DNA of 64,000 nucleotides, taken from Caenorhabditis remanei (taxonomy: Eukaryota > Nematoda > Chromadorea > Rhabditida > Rhabditidae). Of this stretch, positions 22,334-33,657 are shown one piece after another (position 1 is the stretch's first letter; the number at the start of each line of letters is the position of its first letter). The DNA lies in NCBI RefSeq assembly GCF_010183535.1, contig NC_071333.1, positions 19,838,587 through 19,902,586 of the forward strand, read 5' to 3'. The notes under the pieces are model-generated. The model made no database searches. It saw only the letters and a program-made list of their open reading frames with translations, and was not told the origin of the DNA. Both the position numbers and the translations under genes were made by a program.

Positions 22334-23666
22334 GTGGACAAACTCCTGACTGGGTTCGTGAAGAAAATGAAAATGGAGGAGTCGAATTTGACGTTGGAGA
22401 TTTCCGAGGATTGGCTCAAGCGCAGATTATCCCAAGACGAGAGCTTGACAGAGCCCCCAATGAAGAGGAAATAGAAGAAAAAGAAGCTGCGGAGCAGAGA
22501 TTGCAAGAAATGGCTGATGGCTCGGAGGAAACTGATGAAGAGGAAAAACTGGAGCTTCAGAAAATAATTGAAGCTTTCAATTACCGAGTATGGATTTCCC
22601 AGTTGAAATATGAGGAATACGTTAGACTGACTGTAACATCAAGAGATGGTTTATTTACCATTGAACATGTTAAATATGTCATGTCTCTGGAAGACACCTG
22701 GAAATACTTGATTAAAAAACTAATTAAGCCCACTGTGCTGGTAGAGAACTACCTCATGACTTCTGGCACCGAACCAGAAATCTGGCCATTTGGCCCAACC
22801 ATGAGAGTGGCCAACTTGAGAGCTGAGAAGAGATTTTGGAATTCTAGAGATATGCTTCTCTTGAGAGACGCGCTCTCTTTGGAGAGCAATTTTCCTCTCA
22901 AATCACTCGAAACTCGCCCTCGGAGAAGTGCTGGTGAATTGAACGACCATCTGGCGCAAAAGTTTATAATCAATGAAGCGCCGAATAAAAACCTGATTAT
23001 TAAACTGAAATGCCCAAATGTGCATTTCAAGGATTACACTTTCGATTCGATCCCATTCAAAATTATTTTCGGAATTCTGAGGAAGGACCCGTCAAAACAG
23101 TACACTTTTGAAACGAGCAGTCCAGAGCGCGTCTCTCAAGAGAAGCATATCTCTAGAATTCCAAAATCTCTTCTCAGCTCTCAAGTTGGCCACTCTCATG
23201 GTTGGGCCAAATGGCCAGATTTCTGGTTCGGTGCCAGAAGTCATGAGGTAGTTCTCTACCAGCACAGTGGGCTTAATTAGTTTTTTAATCAAGTATTTCC
23301 AGGTGTCTTCCAGAGACATGACATATTTAACATGTTCAATGGTAAATAAACCATCTCTTGATGTTACAGTCAGTCTAACGTATTCCTCATATTTCAACTG
23401 GGAAATCCATACTCGGTAATTGAAAGCTTCAATTATTTTCTGAAGCTCCAGTTTTTCCTCTTCATCAGTTTCCTCCGAGCCATCAGCCATTTCTTGCAAT
23501 CTCTGCTCCGCAGCTTCTTTTTCTTCTATTTCCTCTTCATTGGGGGCTCTGTCAAGCTCTCGTCTTGGGATAATCTGCGCTTGAGCCAATCCTCGGAAAT
23601 CTCCAACGTCAAATTCGACTCCTCCATTTTCATTTTCTTCACGAACCCAGTCAGGAGTTTGTCCAC
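22334..23666. repeat. inverted duplication 2 (543-bp arms, 247-bp spacer)
   Basis: Arms 22334-22876 and 23124-23666 are near-identical reverse complements of equal length. The arms carry coding sequence, so the same peptide is encoded on both strands. The junction with inverted duplication 1 contains a direct repeat of aaatggctctatttgaata (22281-22299 and 22308-22326). Confidence 0.92.
22411..23280 (+). pseudogene. palindrome-duplicated gene fragment, plus-strand copy
   Basis: A long open frame is acidic and charged at first (PNEEEIEEKEAAEQRLQEM, SEETDEEEKLELQK). It then runs through arm-specific sequence (YRVWISQLKYEEYVRLTV) into the spacer, where it stays protein-like (SAGELNDHLAQKF, NKNLIIKLKCPNVHFKDYTF). 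It finally enters the opposite arm in antisense and stops at 23280. The first in-frame ATG is near 22509 and no promoter or 5' exon is seen. My reading is that this copy holds the 3' half of the original gene. The family is not recognised. Confidence 0.35.
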
Positions 23667-23886
23667 CTGGGTAATACCGCACGATTCCCAATCGAAGTGT
23701 GAGGCTATCGATTTGAAGAACTCCTGGAGGCAGTTGCAACGTGCCAATCTTTGCCGATTGTTCCTTGTCAATTCGTTGGATCCGTGGGGATTGTTTTTGC
23801 AGGACGATTCTGAACGTTGAGGTTAGTTTAAGATAAATTGTTTTTACTGAGTGTTCCAAGGTATGAACGTTGTTTGATCTAGTCAT
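23092..23886 (-). CDS. uncharacterised protein, minus-strand copy of the duplicated gene (264 aa)
   Basis: The frame starts MTRSNNVHTLEHSV and carries a unique N-terminal part of about 70 residues (…KQSPRIQRIDKEQSAKIG, LQLPPGVLQIDSLTLRL), then the same arm-encoded peptide as the plus-strand copy, including the acidic EEEIEEKEAAEQ block. It ends abruptly with WTARFKSVLF where the arm meets the spacer. A possible acceptor (acgttcag) at about 23813 means the true 5' end may be internal. It appears to hold the 5' half of a gene whose 3' half is in the plus-strand copy. A second arm frame on this strand (ending LTEPPMKRK) is also protein-like, so the frame choice is not certain. Confidence 0.4.
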   Translation of the reverse strand: MTRSNNVHTLEHSVKTIYLKLTSTFRIVLQKQSPRIQRIDKEQSAKIGTLQLPPGVLQIDSLTLRLGIVRYYPGGQTPDWVREENENGGVEFDVGDFRGLAQAQIIPRRELDRAPNEEEIEEKEAAEQRLQEMADGSEETDEEEKLELQKIIEAFNYRVWISQLKYEEYVRLTVTSRDGLFTIEHVKYVMSLEDTWKYLIKKLIKPTVLVENYLMTSGTEPEIWPFGPTMRVANLRAEKRFWNSRDMLLLRDALWTARFKSVLF

Positions 23887-24603
23887 ACTATCCTAAACAT
23901 GTTTCATATTTTCACGAAGTTTAATTTCTAGTTTCATTACAAGTGATACTGAACTATTTCCAGCTCTCTGATTTTTGGTTTGGGCATTGCAAAACATGTC
24001 AAACTTCATGTAATTTGAGGAACGTCCCTTGATGAATAGAATTATAATTTTGAAAACTAGTTTAAGCATACTGAATTTGCACAAGCAGATTTTGAAAATT
24101 GAAAGCATATGTTTCGTGAGGGTCTCCTTGAAATCAATAATTAATTTCAACTTTTTGCTCAAAACATCACTCAAAATTCTCCGGAACAGACCAAGTGTGA
24201 GGAATTGTAATTTGAAAACCGTAAGTAAATTTTGTGATATTGAGTCCATTCTTTCAAAAAAACCTCATCTGCTTCCAACAACTTTAGACTAATATATTTT
24301 TCCTTTTTTCTTATTGACAGGTAAGTGTAACCCAAAAATATCTCGGTATTAGAGAATGAGAAAATCTGAACTAATTGTTGGTCGCAGCATCCATTGGTCA
24401 CACACATTACACGTCAAAAAAAGAGAGAGTAGCAGGTGTTTTTGATGTGAACCGGTGGAACGTCATGAGGTAAGGAACGGTTTTTGAATAGAAAAGATTT
24501 TCACCCAACAGTTTCTGTTTGAGGGAGAAATCACTTTGTCGACATGTCAATTTCTAGGCTTTGCTTTTTCCAATTTAGAATCTCCAACTTTCATAACATC
24601 AAA

Positions 24604-24895
24604 AATTGTCCCACCAAGTAATATTTTTATGAATCGTACAGATCAAGAGTAGAACCTCATTTTTGTAGTTGAAAACTCTTTTGTAAAAGTACTCCCTAGC
24701 TAGTAACGTATCGAAAAAGTAATTTCTCTCTCAAATCAACCTATTTAAATAAAAAATAGTGCGATTTTTTAACTGTCGTCTCAAAATGATCATAACTCTC
24801 TAGTCTTACATTTAGTACAAAGTTGTCAACTACAAAAAACGAAACTCTACTTTAGATCTGTATGATCCATTGTAAACTTTCTTGGTGGGACAATC
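24604..24895. repeat. foldback MITE copy (ttgtcccaccaag family)
   Basis: The outer sequences attgtcccaccaagtaatat and cttggtgggacaatcaatgat are inverted repeats. The inner arms contain agatcaagagtagaac/ctactttagatctg and gttgtcaactacaaaaa. Same family as the copies at 15.3, 27.1, 50.4 and 60.7 kb. Confidence 0.65.
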
Positions 24896-24905
24896 AATGA
24901 TATTG

Positions 24906-26635
24906 CAACACGTTCTCAAAGCTGAACATTCAACTAGAACGGCGAAAGTTGTAAGAATTACGGTCTATAGTATATATCTCGTGCTTTAACATCAATTGAC
25001 AGCTAGGTTTGACTAGAAGTAGCTCTTTGAGCAGCAGTTTTTCACTTTGTTCAATCGAGAAGAGGGAGTGGATTCCTGAACCGAATGACCGTGGAAGTGT
25101 TTCATTCACGCTCATTTTTTTAAATGATTATAATTATGCATTTAAAAACCTGACGAGTATCACTGATAAAGGTCCAATACGATTTGAAGGCTTGTGGCAA
25201 AATTGTGTGACTGTAGTCACGAGTGGCGCGAAACTTGATCTATTTTTTTATTTTCCAGGTTTAAATATTGGAAAAGAGGGTTTGTTTTGAAAGGTATGTT
25301 ACATTCACATTCAGTGAGATCTGAAAATCAAATACAGCTCAGTAGCACATTCAATAATTTTCAATCCTTGTCAAAGAGACATGACGTGATTTGATCGTGG
25401 TTACTACGACCACCACCAAGCGCAATCGCAAAATCAGCTTGATTGGCAGGTTGGCAATCTTTTAGTACGCTTAGAAAACAATTTAGAGACAAGGAAGCAT
25501 GATTTATGACGACAAGGTCTAGTTTTTTTACGAACTGGGTTGTTGATGATCATAAAACCACAACCATCAGTTGCAAAGATGATTTTTGGAGATTTGATGA
25601 ACACAAATTTCTGTTTCCACATTAACTGTGATATGCTCGTTGAGCATTAAGTTTTTGGAATACATTATTGTCAGACTAACCTTTTTCCTGCATCCATATG
25701 ATGGAGCACTGTTTTGAGGCAAAGGTAGTTCATGATGTCGATAGGAGCACGGGGGAAGTGATGAACTAAAAAGAATTTTGTGTTAGGAACAGAATTGACA
25801 GAAAATGTTTACAAGAAATACGAGTAAGGAAATAATGGGCTAATTCACGTCATTTGCCGATAGAAACGACGAAAAACGGAGAAAAAAAGCTGTTTTTTCC
25901 GAAGGTTAATAGCCCCATAAGGAACGGATGAATAACAAATAAAGGAAAGAGAGATTGTTGCACCGCCTTCAGTCAATATCGGTGTTAATCCAGGACCGCC
26001 TACTACAGCTACTCAAATAATTAGCCAAATAATTACTCAAATAAAAGAAATTATGGGAAAGGATATTGTCGTGGGAAATTACAAGGGGAATAAAGACAAA
26101 ATGAAGTGTTTCATTTCAATGTCAGTATTAAAATATCAAAACGTCAGAAGTAAAACAAAAAAGTCGGACACTCTATGAAAAAATATACAAATTTTGTTTG
26201 AAGAAGGAAATCCAATGAACTGAATAAGATCAGCTCAAAAAACGAAATATGAGATTTAAATGCAATTCTGATTCAAACTTCATGCAAATTTTCAAAGAAA
26301 CGTCTTATTCAAAAGTTTAAAAACGTGCCACGGTAATTGTATCTTGCATTTATACGTTTATAACAACTGATAGGTGTATTATAATTCTCTAGACGTGTCA
26401 CTATAACATTTTTTGTGCAGTGAGTGTCATGGGTGGTCGAAAAAAGAAAAAAAGGAGGAGGAAGAGCGAGCGCACACGTAACAATTGTTGAGTCATGCGA
26501 GAGTCAGAGAGCGCAGAAAAAAAATAGACGCAACGGATGCCGAAAAGCCAGTCGGGAAGAGAGGAAATTCCTACGATCATCTTTTTATGTATTCATCTTA
26601 TGGGTAGAGTACGTGTTGCACATAGAAAATAACAT
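24906..26635. other. intergenic, nothing firmly supported
   Basis: Two frames look mildly protein-like (25009-25290 plus, and about 25945-26175 plus with VAPPSVNIGVNPGPPTTAT), but neither has a start, splice context or family. Confidence 0.35.
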
Positions 26636-26907
26636 AGTTGTCAAGGCCCGGGCCGGCCCGGCAGAAAATTTTCAAGGCCCGGCCCTGCCCGAAGGCCGGG
26701 CTTCAAAAAAATTATCCTTTTTTCCCAATTTTTTTTGAAATTTTTTCAATTTTTCATCAAAAATGTGACCATTTTTGATGCTTTCTCAGAATTTCTTCTA
26801 GTTCTCAGTGATAGTCGAAAATTTGACTTTTTCGCAAAAACAATTCGAAAATTCGAAAAAAATTTGAATATTTAAATTTGGCGTCAATTTTCCGGGCCTT
26901 GACAACT
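26636..26907. mobile_element. GC-ended foldback element (ggcccgg family)
   Basis: Terminal inverted repeats agttgtcaaggcccgg (left) and ccgggccttgacaact (right) enclose AT-rich DNA. The left side has additional ggcccggccc repeats. Related fragments occur at 43340-43375, 45590-45640 (in a kinase intron) and 56345-56540 (in a homeodomain-gene intron). No clear target-site duplication is visible. Confidence 0.6.
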
Positions 26908-28050
26908 GAAAATGGAAACTGACTGTAGAGAATAATGAATTTTCATTGTTAATAAACAGGAATTTAAAAAAGGGTAATTTAGAAACTGAACACATACAAA
27001 ATCAGTCACAAAGATATGACGCTTTGCTTATTTCCTGTAAATATTCTACAGGTCTTGGAGATGTCAAAAAGATAAGATAGAGCTCAATTTTGGTTGTTGA
27101 AACTTTTTGTACGGGCACTCCATAGAAAATTACATATGGACAATGTAATTGCTTCCTCAAAAAAATCTATTTGAGTGTGCACGTGTAACTAATTGGCTGC
27201 GAATCTCTTATATTCAAAAACTGACGTTTCTCCGTTTCCCATCAAAAACACCTGCAACTCTTTTCCTTGACGTGTAAATTCGGGTATAATGGCAGCTGCG
27301 ACCTGCAATTCGTTCAGATTTTCTCATTGTCTTCACCGAGACATTTTCTGGTTACACTTACCTGTCAACGACTGCGAAAAAATGGATAGTCTAAGGGTGT
27401 AGTAAGGCGATGTGGTTAATTTCAACAAGAAGGGACGGTAGAACCGAAAAATTCCAATTTTCCAATAATGAGAGTAGACGAGAAAAGGCTTCGGGAAAAG
27501 GATTTGTAAACTAAAGCAAAAATTATCTGAAATTGATTGAACACAGGAGTTCAGTCTTAACTGGCTACAGAGATCTCTTTAAATTTGTAGTCTCTGGTCA
27601 TGAACTACTTGAATTATCTGAAACTGGGGAGTCATGCTTTCAGAATCACGATGAAAAAACCTTTACTTTCTGTCTGCAAATATAACTGTTTTTGTTTCTG
27701 AAACCTGAAGAAAACATCAATAATCATGTTTTCAAACTTCATTACTCAGAGAACGTTTGCATATATCAGAAATGTTTAAGGAACATCTGAAATTCTTTAA
27801 TCGTAAATGAAAAAGAGACAAGTTTCTTTCCCAGACATTGCCACCCCTCCCATGTTTGAAACTGATAAAAACATTCGGAAAGAATCACTCTTATCAAGAT
27901 GGCGTACTCTGAACTCTCACTTTGATAAACAAAAGACGCTACAAACTGAATTTATATATCGGTAACTGAAAAACCGAGATGATAGAGCAACAACCTACCG
28001 GGTAGCTGTTAAATCATGTAAAAGTTCACACCACAAAAATTCTGAAGTTC
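26908..28050. other. intergenic with one MITE fragment
   Basis: 27040-27175 is a short fragment of the foldback MITE family (gttgaaactttttgtacgggcactc). No gene is supported. Confidence 0.4.
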
Positions 28051-28134
28051 TTTATTATAAATTCGAATTGAATCAGAAACAGATATGTACAGCAGTAAAA
28101 TGAAATAAAATGATGATTTTCGTAGATCCAACAA

Positions 28135-28537
28135 TCAAGCCTCCTTCAAACTGTGTCCTCTATTAACAAATTCTTCATACGTGATAGGGAAGTTACAAAA
28201 GTCCGTAATACATCTGCATGTAAAAACTTCCCATTTCTCATACTGAAAATCGTGTACTGATCACTCTGATTATCATATCATACGTTGAACTTACAGTAAT
28301 AAGTTTACAGTCGCCGTGATTGGTTTTGCCAAAAGATATATTTTTCACTTTTGATTGTTGGCCTCCTCCAAAGGCGGCAGATTGAGAAACAGGATCAAAG
28401 GCGGCGAAACAGAACACTTTATTGTCTATATACTCAATCCTTTCATCAAAAGGACTTTTTTTATAACATGATATAGAAAACGTCGGAATAGCATGAAGGA
28501 AAATTGAGATGAAAACAGTGAACAGAAGATTCTTCAT
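28135..28537 (-). CDS. small secreted six-cysteine protein, paralogue of 1613-2064
   Basis: Exons 28295-28537 and 28135-28242 are joined by a 52-bp phase-0 intron (gtaagt...ttttcag), giving 116 residues. It starts MKNLLFTVFISIFLHAIPTF, a clear signal peptide. Six cysteines remain in the mature chain, with the last three as C-x-C-x4-C followed by N (TCRCITDFCN). Exon 2 aligns with exon 2 of the 1613 gene throughout (CRCITDFCN/CFCFTPLCN, then YEEFVNRGHSL/VDDFVARGYTL), and the intron position is identical. AATAAA on the minus strand lies at 28051-28056. Secretion is a confident inference; the function is unknown. Confidence 0.75.
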
Positions 28538-28539
28538 TT

Positions 28540-30449
28540 TGATCGGATATGGTTGTTTACAAATTAACAGTGAGTTTTATAATAATCAGTGTCTCCACCT
28601 CTTGTTGGTTTTCAGACAAGCTCTTCCCACATTACACTATAATCATTCTCTAAAACGGATGATTTTGATTCTTATTTCAACAACATTTCATGAAACCGAC
28701 TAGATAATGCACAGATAAGGAACTCCAATGAACATTTTTGAAAAATTCAGCACACTTCACGCCATCTCGAAGAAAAACTGGTATTTTGAAATGTGAACAT
28801 GCTGAAGTCACTATTTTGTCAATTCATTATTTTGTTGATTTCACTATTCTGAAAACATAACAGATAAGAGTTTTATGGCTTTGCTGATCTAGAGTTTATA
28901 GGTGATAAACCCAAGAGAAGCAAAATTGTTCGTTCTCAAATTACATTATTCCCGCTGAAAAATAACAGAATGTTATGTCCAAACGTTTAATTGTTTTTTG
29001 AAAAGTAAGTATCAAAATAAAATGGAGTCCTGAAAAATTCGAGTGGCCATCAAAACTCACCATTCTAAAATCTGAAAACAGTAACAGGAATGCATCCTGA
29101 AATTCATGACTAGTAAAACTAAAAGTTCTATAAGACACACTCTGATTGAAGCTTTGAAACACGTGAAAATTGTTCAATCAGGGGTAGATACGAATGTCAC
29201 CCTGGACACAAATTATCATATAAAACGCATGTGGGGTTTGTCCGTATCTCTGTCACAATGTCGACTTTTTTTTTTCATTTCTAAAAATACAAATTATTAT
29301 CAAAAAAGATTTTAAGTGAACCCGAGTGGAGTAGCCGCGAGAAAACGCGCCGAATGCGCGTCAGCCTAAGCTGGTAAAGTGTAATTCAAAACCTCAAACA
29401 AAATATTGATGACATCTTTCCTGGTGAAAGAATAGATCTGAAAAACTGCATGATTCTGGTCACGTTTTTTCTCTGCATTCCTTCTGTAGACAAGATATCC
29501 CGCTGGAAAATTTCGAATATTTCACCTCTTATATTTTGAATGCATCGCTCGACGTTCGCCTATAAAAAACCGTAACCGGCTGCGCCATGTAGCACGTTTG
29601 TTCCAATCATGAAGATTGAATCCTGTTAATGTTCATTCGGTAGCGGCTAGAACGGCTCGCCCTATAATGTCCAAGCGTAAGCCGATAAAGATTTTTCCAG
29701 GTTTTTTCCCTAAAAAGTACTAAATCGCAAGTTTCCTTCGTCTGATCAATCAAGTGAATAGTTTGTTGACTTAATATTGTTATTTTTGAGTTTTTGGTTG
29801 CTTTAAGTGGACAAGGTATCACCAATCTCTTGTTTAGGTGGAGTTTTCTTTCCTTTTCATTTCCCAGTTCTTGTCTAGTGTTCATAGAAAGACACGTTTT
29901 GTGAAAAGTGTTGTGATGTGAACATATGTTTACGTAGCTTCCCGAGAAGAATGGTTTTTTTGAAAACAAACAAGTCAGCAATTCATCCAATACCTTTTTA
30001 TCAGTTCCCTGTTGTCAATACTAGACGACTCTTATCAGTGTTTTAGGAAAAATTGCACAAGTAACGTAAACAATAGATTATTGAATCCTAGTTTGCGGAT
30101 AAAGATAACCAAATTTTTTTTTTCAATACTACCAAAGAAGAAGAACCTTCAAAGAAAGTTTGCCTCGAAATTTGTCGGTTGAGCTCACAGCCAAACACGC
30201 GTGGGTGCAATACCACAATCGAATGCGCTACTAATCTGCGACCTGGTCGAGCAGGAGATCTTCTTCGTACTTCTTCATGTCGTATTGTCTTTGAAGGTTT
30301 TCTCTGATGATTTCCTTTGAATGTGGCTGCTACGTTTACAAAACTAAGAAATATCTTAATTTTTATTCAGATTGCATAATTAGAAAAACTCAAAGGCCGT
30401 CCGGTACATCAGAATTCTGTTGCCTGCATCAGCTGTAAAAAAATACTGA
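28540..30449. other. intergenic, nothing supported
   Basis: AT-rich spacer. Several frames of 60-130 codons are present, without splice context or a recognisable family. Confidence 0.35.
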
Positions 30450-30457
30450 GTGCCGTC

Positions 30458-33135
30458 CAGGCTTGGTCGGGAAAAAATTTTCGGGAAAATCGGGAACAAA
30501 AAAATTTCCCGAATTTTTTTTTCGGGAAATCGGGAACCCGAAAAATTTCCCGAAAATTTTTTTCGGGAAATCGAGTTCCCGATTTTTTTCCCGACTTTTT
30601 TTTTCCGGAAAATCGGGAATTTTTCGGGAAATTCGAGAATTTTTGAAAACGAACATTTAATAGCTCCAAAATGCGTATTTTTCCACATTTTTTATTTTCA
30701 TCAACAATGTTCAACAATTCATTCAATAACAAAAACAAAGAAACAACAAAAAATGAAAGAAGAAATTAGAACAATAAAATTTGGAAAACAAGGAAATCAT
30801 TCAGAAATGTGAACTGAGTGGGTTTGTTGAGGTTGGAACCCCATCAACTTCACGTTTTGCTGGAGGAACATCAATTTCGAAAAACTCTCAGCGCTCAACA
30901 GTTTTCTATTATCGGTCAAAACTGTTTTTGCCGACGAGAACAGACGTTCTGCTTCTGCTGTCGTTGCTGGAGAGCTCAAATACTTTTGATAAAAACGGGA
31001 GAGAGTCGGAAATGATTCTGTTGTGCTTGCTCGTTGCCAAAATTCAATAGGATTTTCATCCATATTGCTTGGTTGTCTAAACCACTTCGAATGCTCCTGG
31101 AAAATTTGCATGTAAAAATGTGAATTGTTGTGCAAACCTCTTCAATTGATGGACATTTCACGTTCTTTCCTTTTACTTCTGAAGTTTTAGATTTCAAAAA
31201 TCTAGAAAACGGATTGTCTGAGGAAGTTGGGGGTTCAATTGCTTCAGTAACTTCATCATGCTCTCCGGATATCTCTTCTTTCATGATTTTCAAAAGAGTT
31301 TCTTTCCAGTAGGTTCCATCGCAAAAGTTATCCTGAATTTTCTTTTTTTTTTAGAAATGAGCACAACATTTACCTTGAATCTACAATCGAGAAGAGTAGC
31401 AATTTGCAAATATTCAATTTCTTCATATTTCTTTAATTCTTCATTCAGTTTCCTTGAAATAGCGTCACAGAATGATCTGAAACTAGTCATGCCATCCAAT
31501 TCTTTCAACAAAACTTTGCACAATGGAATAATTGCCGAGCACAACATTCCCCTGTTCTGAAAATATTCTCCGTACAGAAGATAAAAAAAGGAAAATGTAC
31601 TTGAATTAAAACAGTCGCATCCACGATGGGCTGCAGGATAGTAACAATAGTCTGAACCGTATTCCAATCAGTTTCTGTCAGTTTAGGCCAGTTCTCATGT
31701 TCACTGCAGATGTAATCGATAGAATCACGTACTCTCAACCCTCTCTCAAAAACCGCATGAACTGTGTTCCATCGAACCTGAATAAATTTGTTACGATTTT
31801 TCCAAACAACGGAAAACTAACCTTTACATGCTTTTTCAGTGAGAGTGGCGGCAAATTCAAACTTTTATTAATCTCATCGAATTCTCTACGATTATTTCCA
31901 GACTTATTGATTAAATTGCACAACTTTCTCAACTTATCCAAAACATTCTGTAGAGAATTGAATGATTCAGTGCCTTCTCCCACTGCTAAATTCAATTTGT
32001 GCGCCATGCAATCGAAATGAGGATAAGCGAGCATTTCGGCCGCGGATTTAACGTTGGAGCCTCTGTCGCGAATCGATGCACAAATTTTAGTTTCGATTTG
32101 ATATTCTTCGATTATTTCTCGAATCTTCTTACTCAAAAATGATCCAGTGTGGCGCTCTTCTGTGATATCAATAACGCCAAGAAGTCGGAAAGTGAGCGCT
32201 GATTTTTGAATAAAATTGACAATAATTCCCAGATATTGATGTTTATTCGACGAATCGCTCCAACCGTCATAACTGATTGATACATATTTCGCAGAATCCA
32301 ACTCTTCCGACAGTTTTTTTTTGTACTCACAGAACAAATCTACTAGAACTTTTCGCTGGTAGTGATGGCGGCTTTTGAGTTGAAAACGAGGAACAGCTAA
32401 CTGACAGAAATTTTTGAATCCGACGTGATCGACAATAGAAATTGGAAGTGAAGCGGTAGTAATGAGTTGAACAATTGCCCTTTCAATCTGTTTATTTTTT
32501 GAAGAATCCGGGCCCGACTCCGCAAAGACTTCCTCAATCGTTTTTTGACGGACGTCAGTTTTTTTGGGGCTGGGCTCTCCGAGTTCTTCCGACACGATTC
32601 CAGTCAACTAAAATAAAACACAGAATTTCTAAGAAAACCACACATTCAAGCAGACTTTACCTTTCTCCATTCATTCGGATGCTTCGTTTTCAGATGATAA
32701 CTATACAGTCTAGTATTTGAATCTTTTTGCGGATTAAATTCGTGGATACACATCGTACATTTCTTCTTTCCGCCGGCGATATCAAGCAAATACTTCGAAT
32801 ATTTGCCCATTTCGTTAAAAGACTATAAAAAAGAATTCGAAAATGACGAAATCGAAAACAATAAAAACAAAATAAACTTTCTTTCGCTCCGAGACCTGCG
32901 CAATATTTTACTCGTGCGTCTTTGAAAATTACTGTAGCGATAAAAAATTTTCCCGGAATTTTTCGGGAAATTTCCCGTCGGGAAAATATTCCCGACTTTT
33001 TTTTCGGGAAATTTCCCGTCGGGAAAAAATTCCCGAATTTTTTTTCGGGAAATTTCCCGTCGGGAAATTTTCCCGAAAAAAGTCGGGAAAATCGGGAAAT
33101 CGAGTATCCCGATTTCCCGACCTCGACCAAGCCTG
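30458..33135 (-). mobile_element. complete hAT-superfamily DNA transposon (2678 bp)
   Basis: It is bounded by 12-bp perfect terminal inverted repeats (caggcttggtcg) and an 8-bp target-site duplication gtgccgtc at 30450-30457 and 33136-33143. Length, CA..TG ends and an 8-bp duplication are diagnostic of hAT. Both subterminal regions (30466-30625 and 32940-33120) are dense arrays of ttcgggaaa/tttcccgaa in both orientations, likely transposase-binding sites. Inside, on the minus strand, is a six-exon transposase with no disabling change that I can see, so this may be a recent or active insertion. Confidence 0.93.
30797..32810 (-). CDS. hAT transposase with N-terminal BED zinc finger (596 aa)
   Basis: Exons, in transcription order: 32810-32661, 32607-31822, 31777-31601, 31556-31374, 31332-31138 and 31096-30797. 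All introns are phase 0 and short (41-53 nt) with gta/gtt donors and cag/tag acceptors. Residues 18-44 form a BED finger (C18, C21, H39, H44). The RNase-H-like core shows SYDGWSD (Asp164), IRDRGSNV (Asp231) and RWNTVHAVFERG (Glu323), the hAT catalytic triad positions as I align them. The C terminus (about 525-580) is the hAT dimerisation domain (SSPATTAEAERLFSSAKTVL, then KLLSAESFSKLMFL). There are no stops or frameshifts along the model. AATAAA on the minus strand sits at 30691-30696, inside the element. Confidence 0.88.
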
Positions 33136-33143
33136 GTGCCGTC

Positions 33144-33520
33144 CACCTGTCCAGATATCCAGATGAGAGGCCGAACGCGGTTTCAAGGTATATTCATATC
33201 GAACGCTACGTATAATTTTGCTTCTATCATTATACTCTGAATTTATCTACAAATGTTCACTAGCTTCCTTTCATTTTTTATTTGTCAATTCTTTTTTTTG
33301 TGATCTTATATTATCTACATACTGTCATGTTTGAATAACTTGTGTCTCTTATCATCAACTAAACAAAACTCAAATTGCAAACTATCGGGATTATGCGGCA
33401 AATGGTACAACTGTTTTATGTGAAATCTGATATTTACTGAATTTTCATGTTTCTGTGCGGAGAGTGTGCAATTTATACGCAGAACGAAAGCATAACATTC
33501 ACCTCATATTTTGGACCTTA
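33144..33520. other. intergenic, nothing supported
   Basis: AT-rich spacer to the right of the hAT element. Confidence 0.35.
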
Positions 33521-33657
33521 CAGGCCTACCAATGCAGCCGCGTTTTTTTTTAGTAACTTATGTGGATACTATACCGGCTATATAGTTTCGAATATTCCCC
33601 GTGAGGCAAAAAATGTACCATTGGTATCAATACAGCGCGGCTGCATTGGTAGCCCTG
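33521..33657. mobile_element. 137-bp hairpin MITE
   Basis: 22-bp inverted termini (caggcctaccaatgcagc... on the left; the reverse complement of the right end reads cagggctaccaatgcagc...) with one mismatch. The CAG ends resemble hAT-type MITEs, but flanking 8-mers do not match, so the superfamily is unproven. Confidence 0.6.

Noticed and set aside
25945..26175. Open frame containing VNPGPPTTATQIISQIITQ
   Set aside because: Protein-like but no start, no splice sites and no recognisable domain.
30380..30812. Several overlapping frames at the left end of the hAT element
   Set aside because: They translate the cgggaaa/tttcccg subterminal arrays in all frames and are not proteins.
32690..33215. 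Frames of up to 146 codons at the right hAT end
   Set aside because: Same array artefact. The real first exon (BED finger) is in another frame at 32661-32810.
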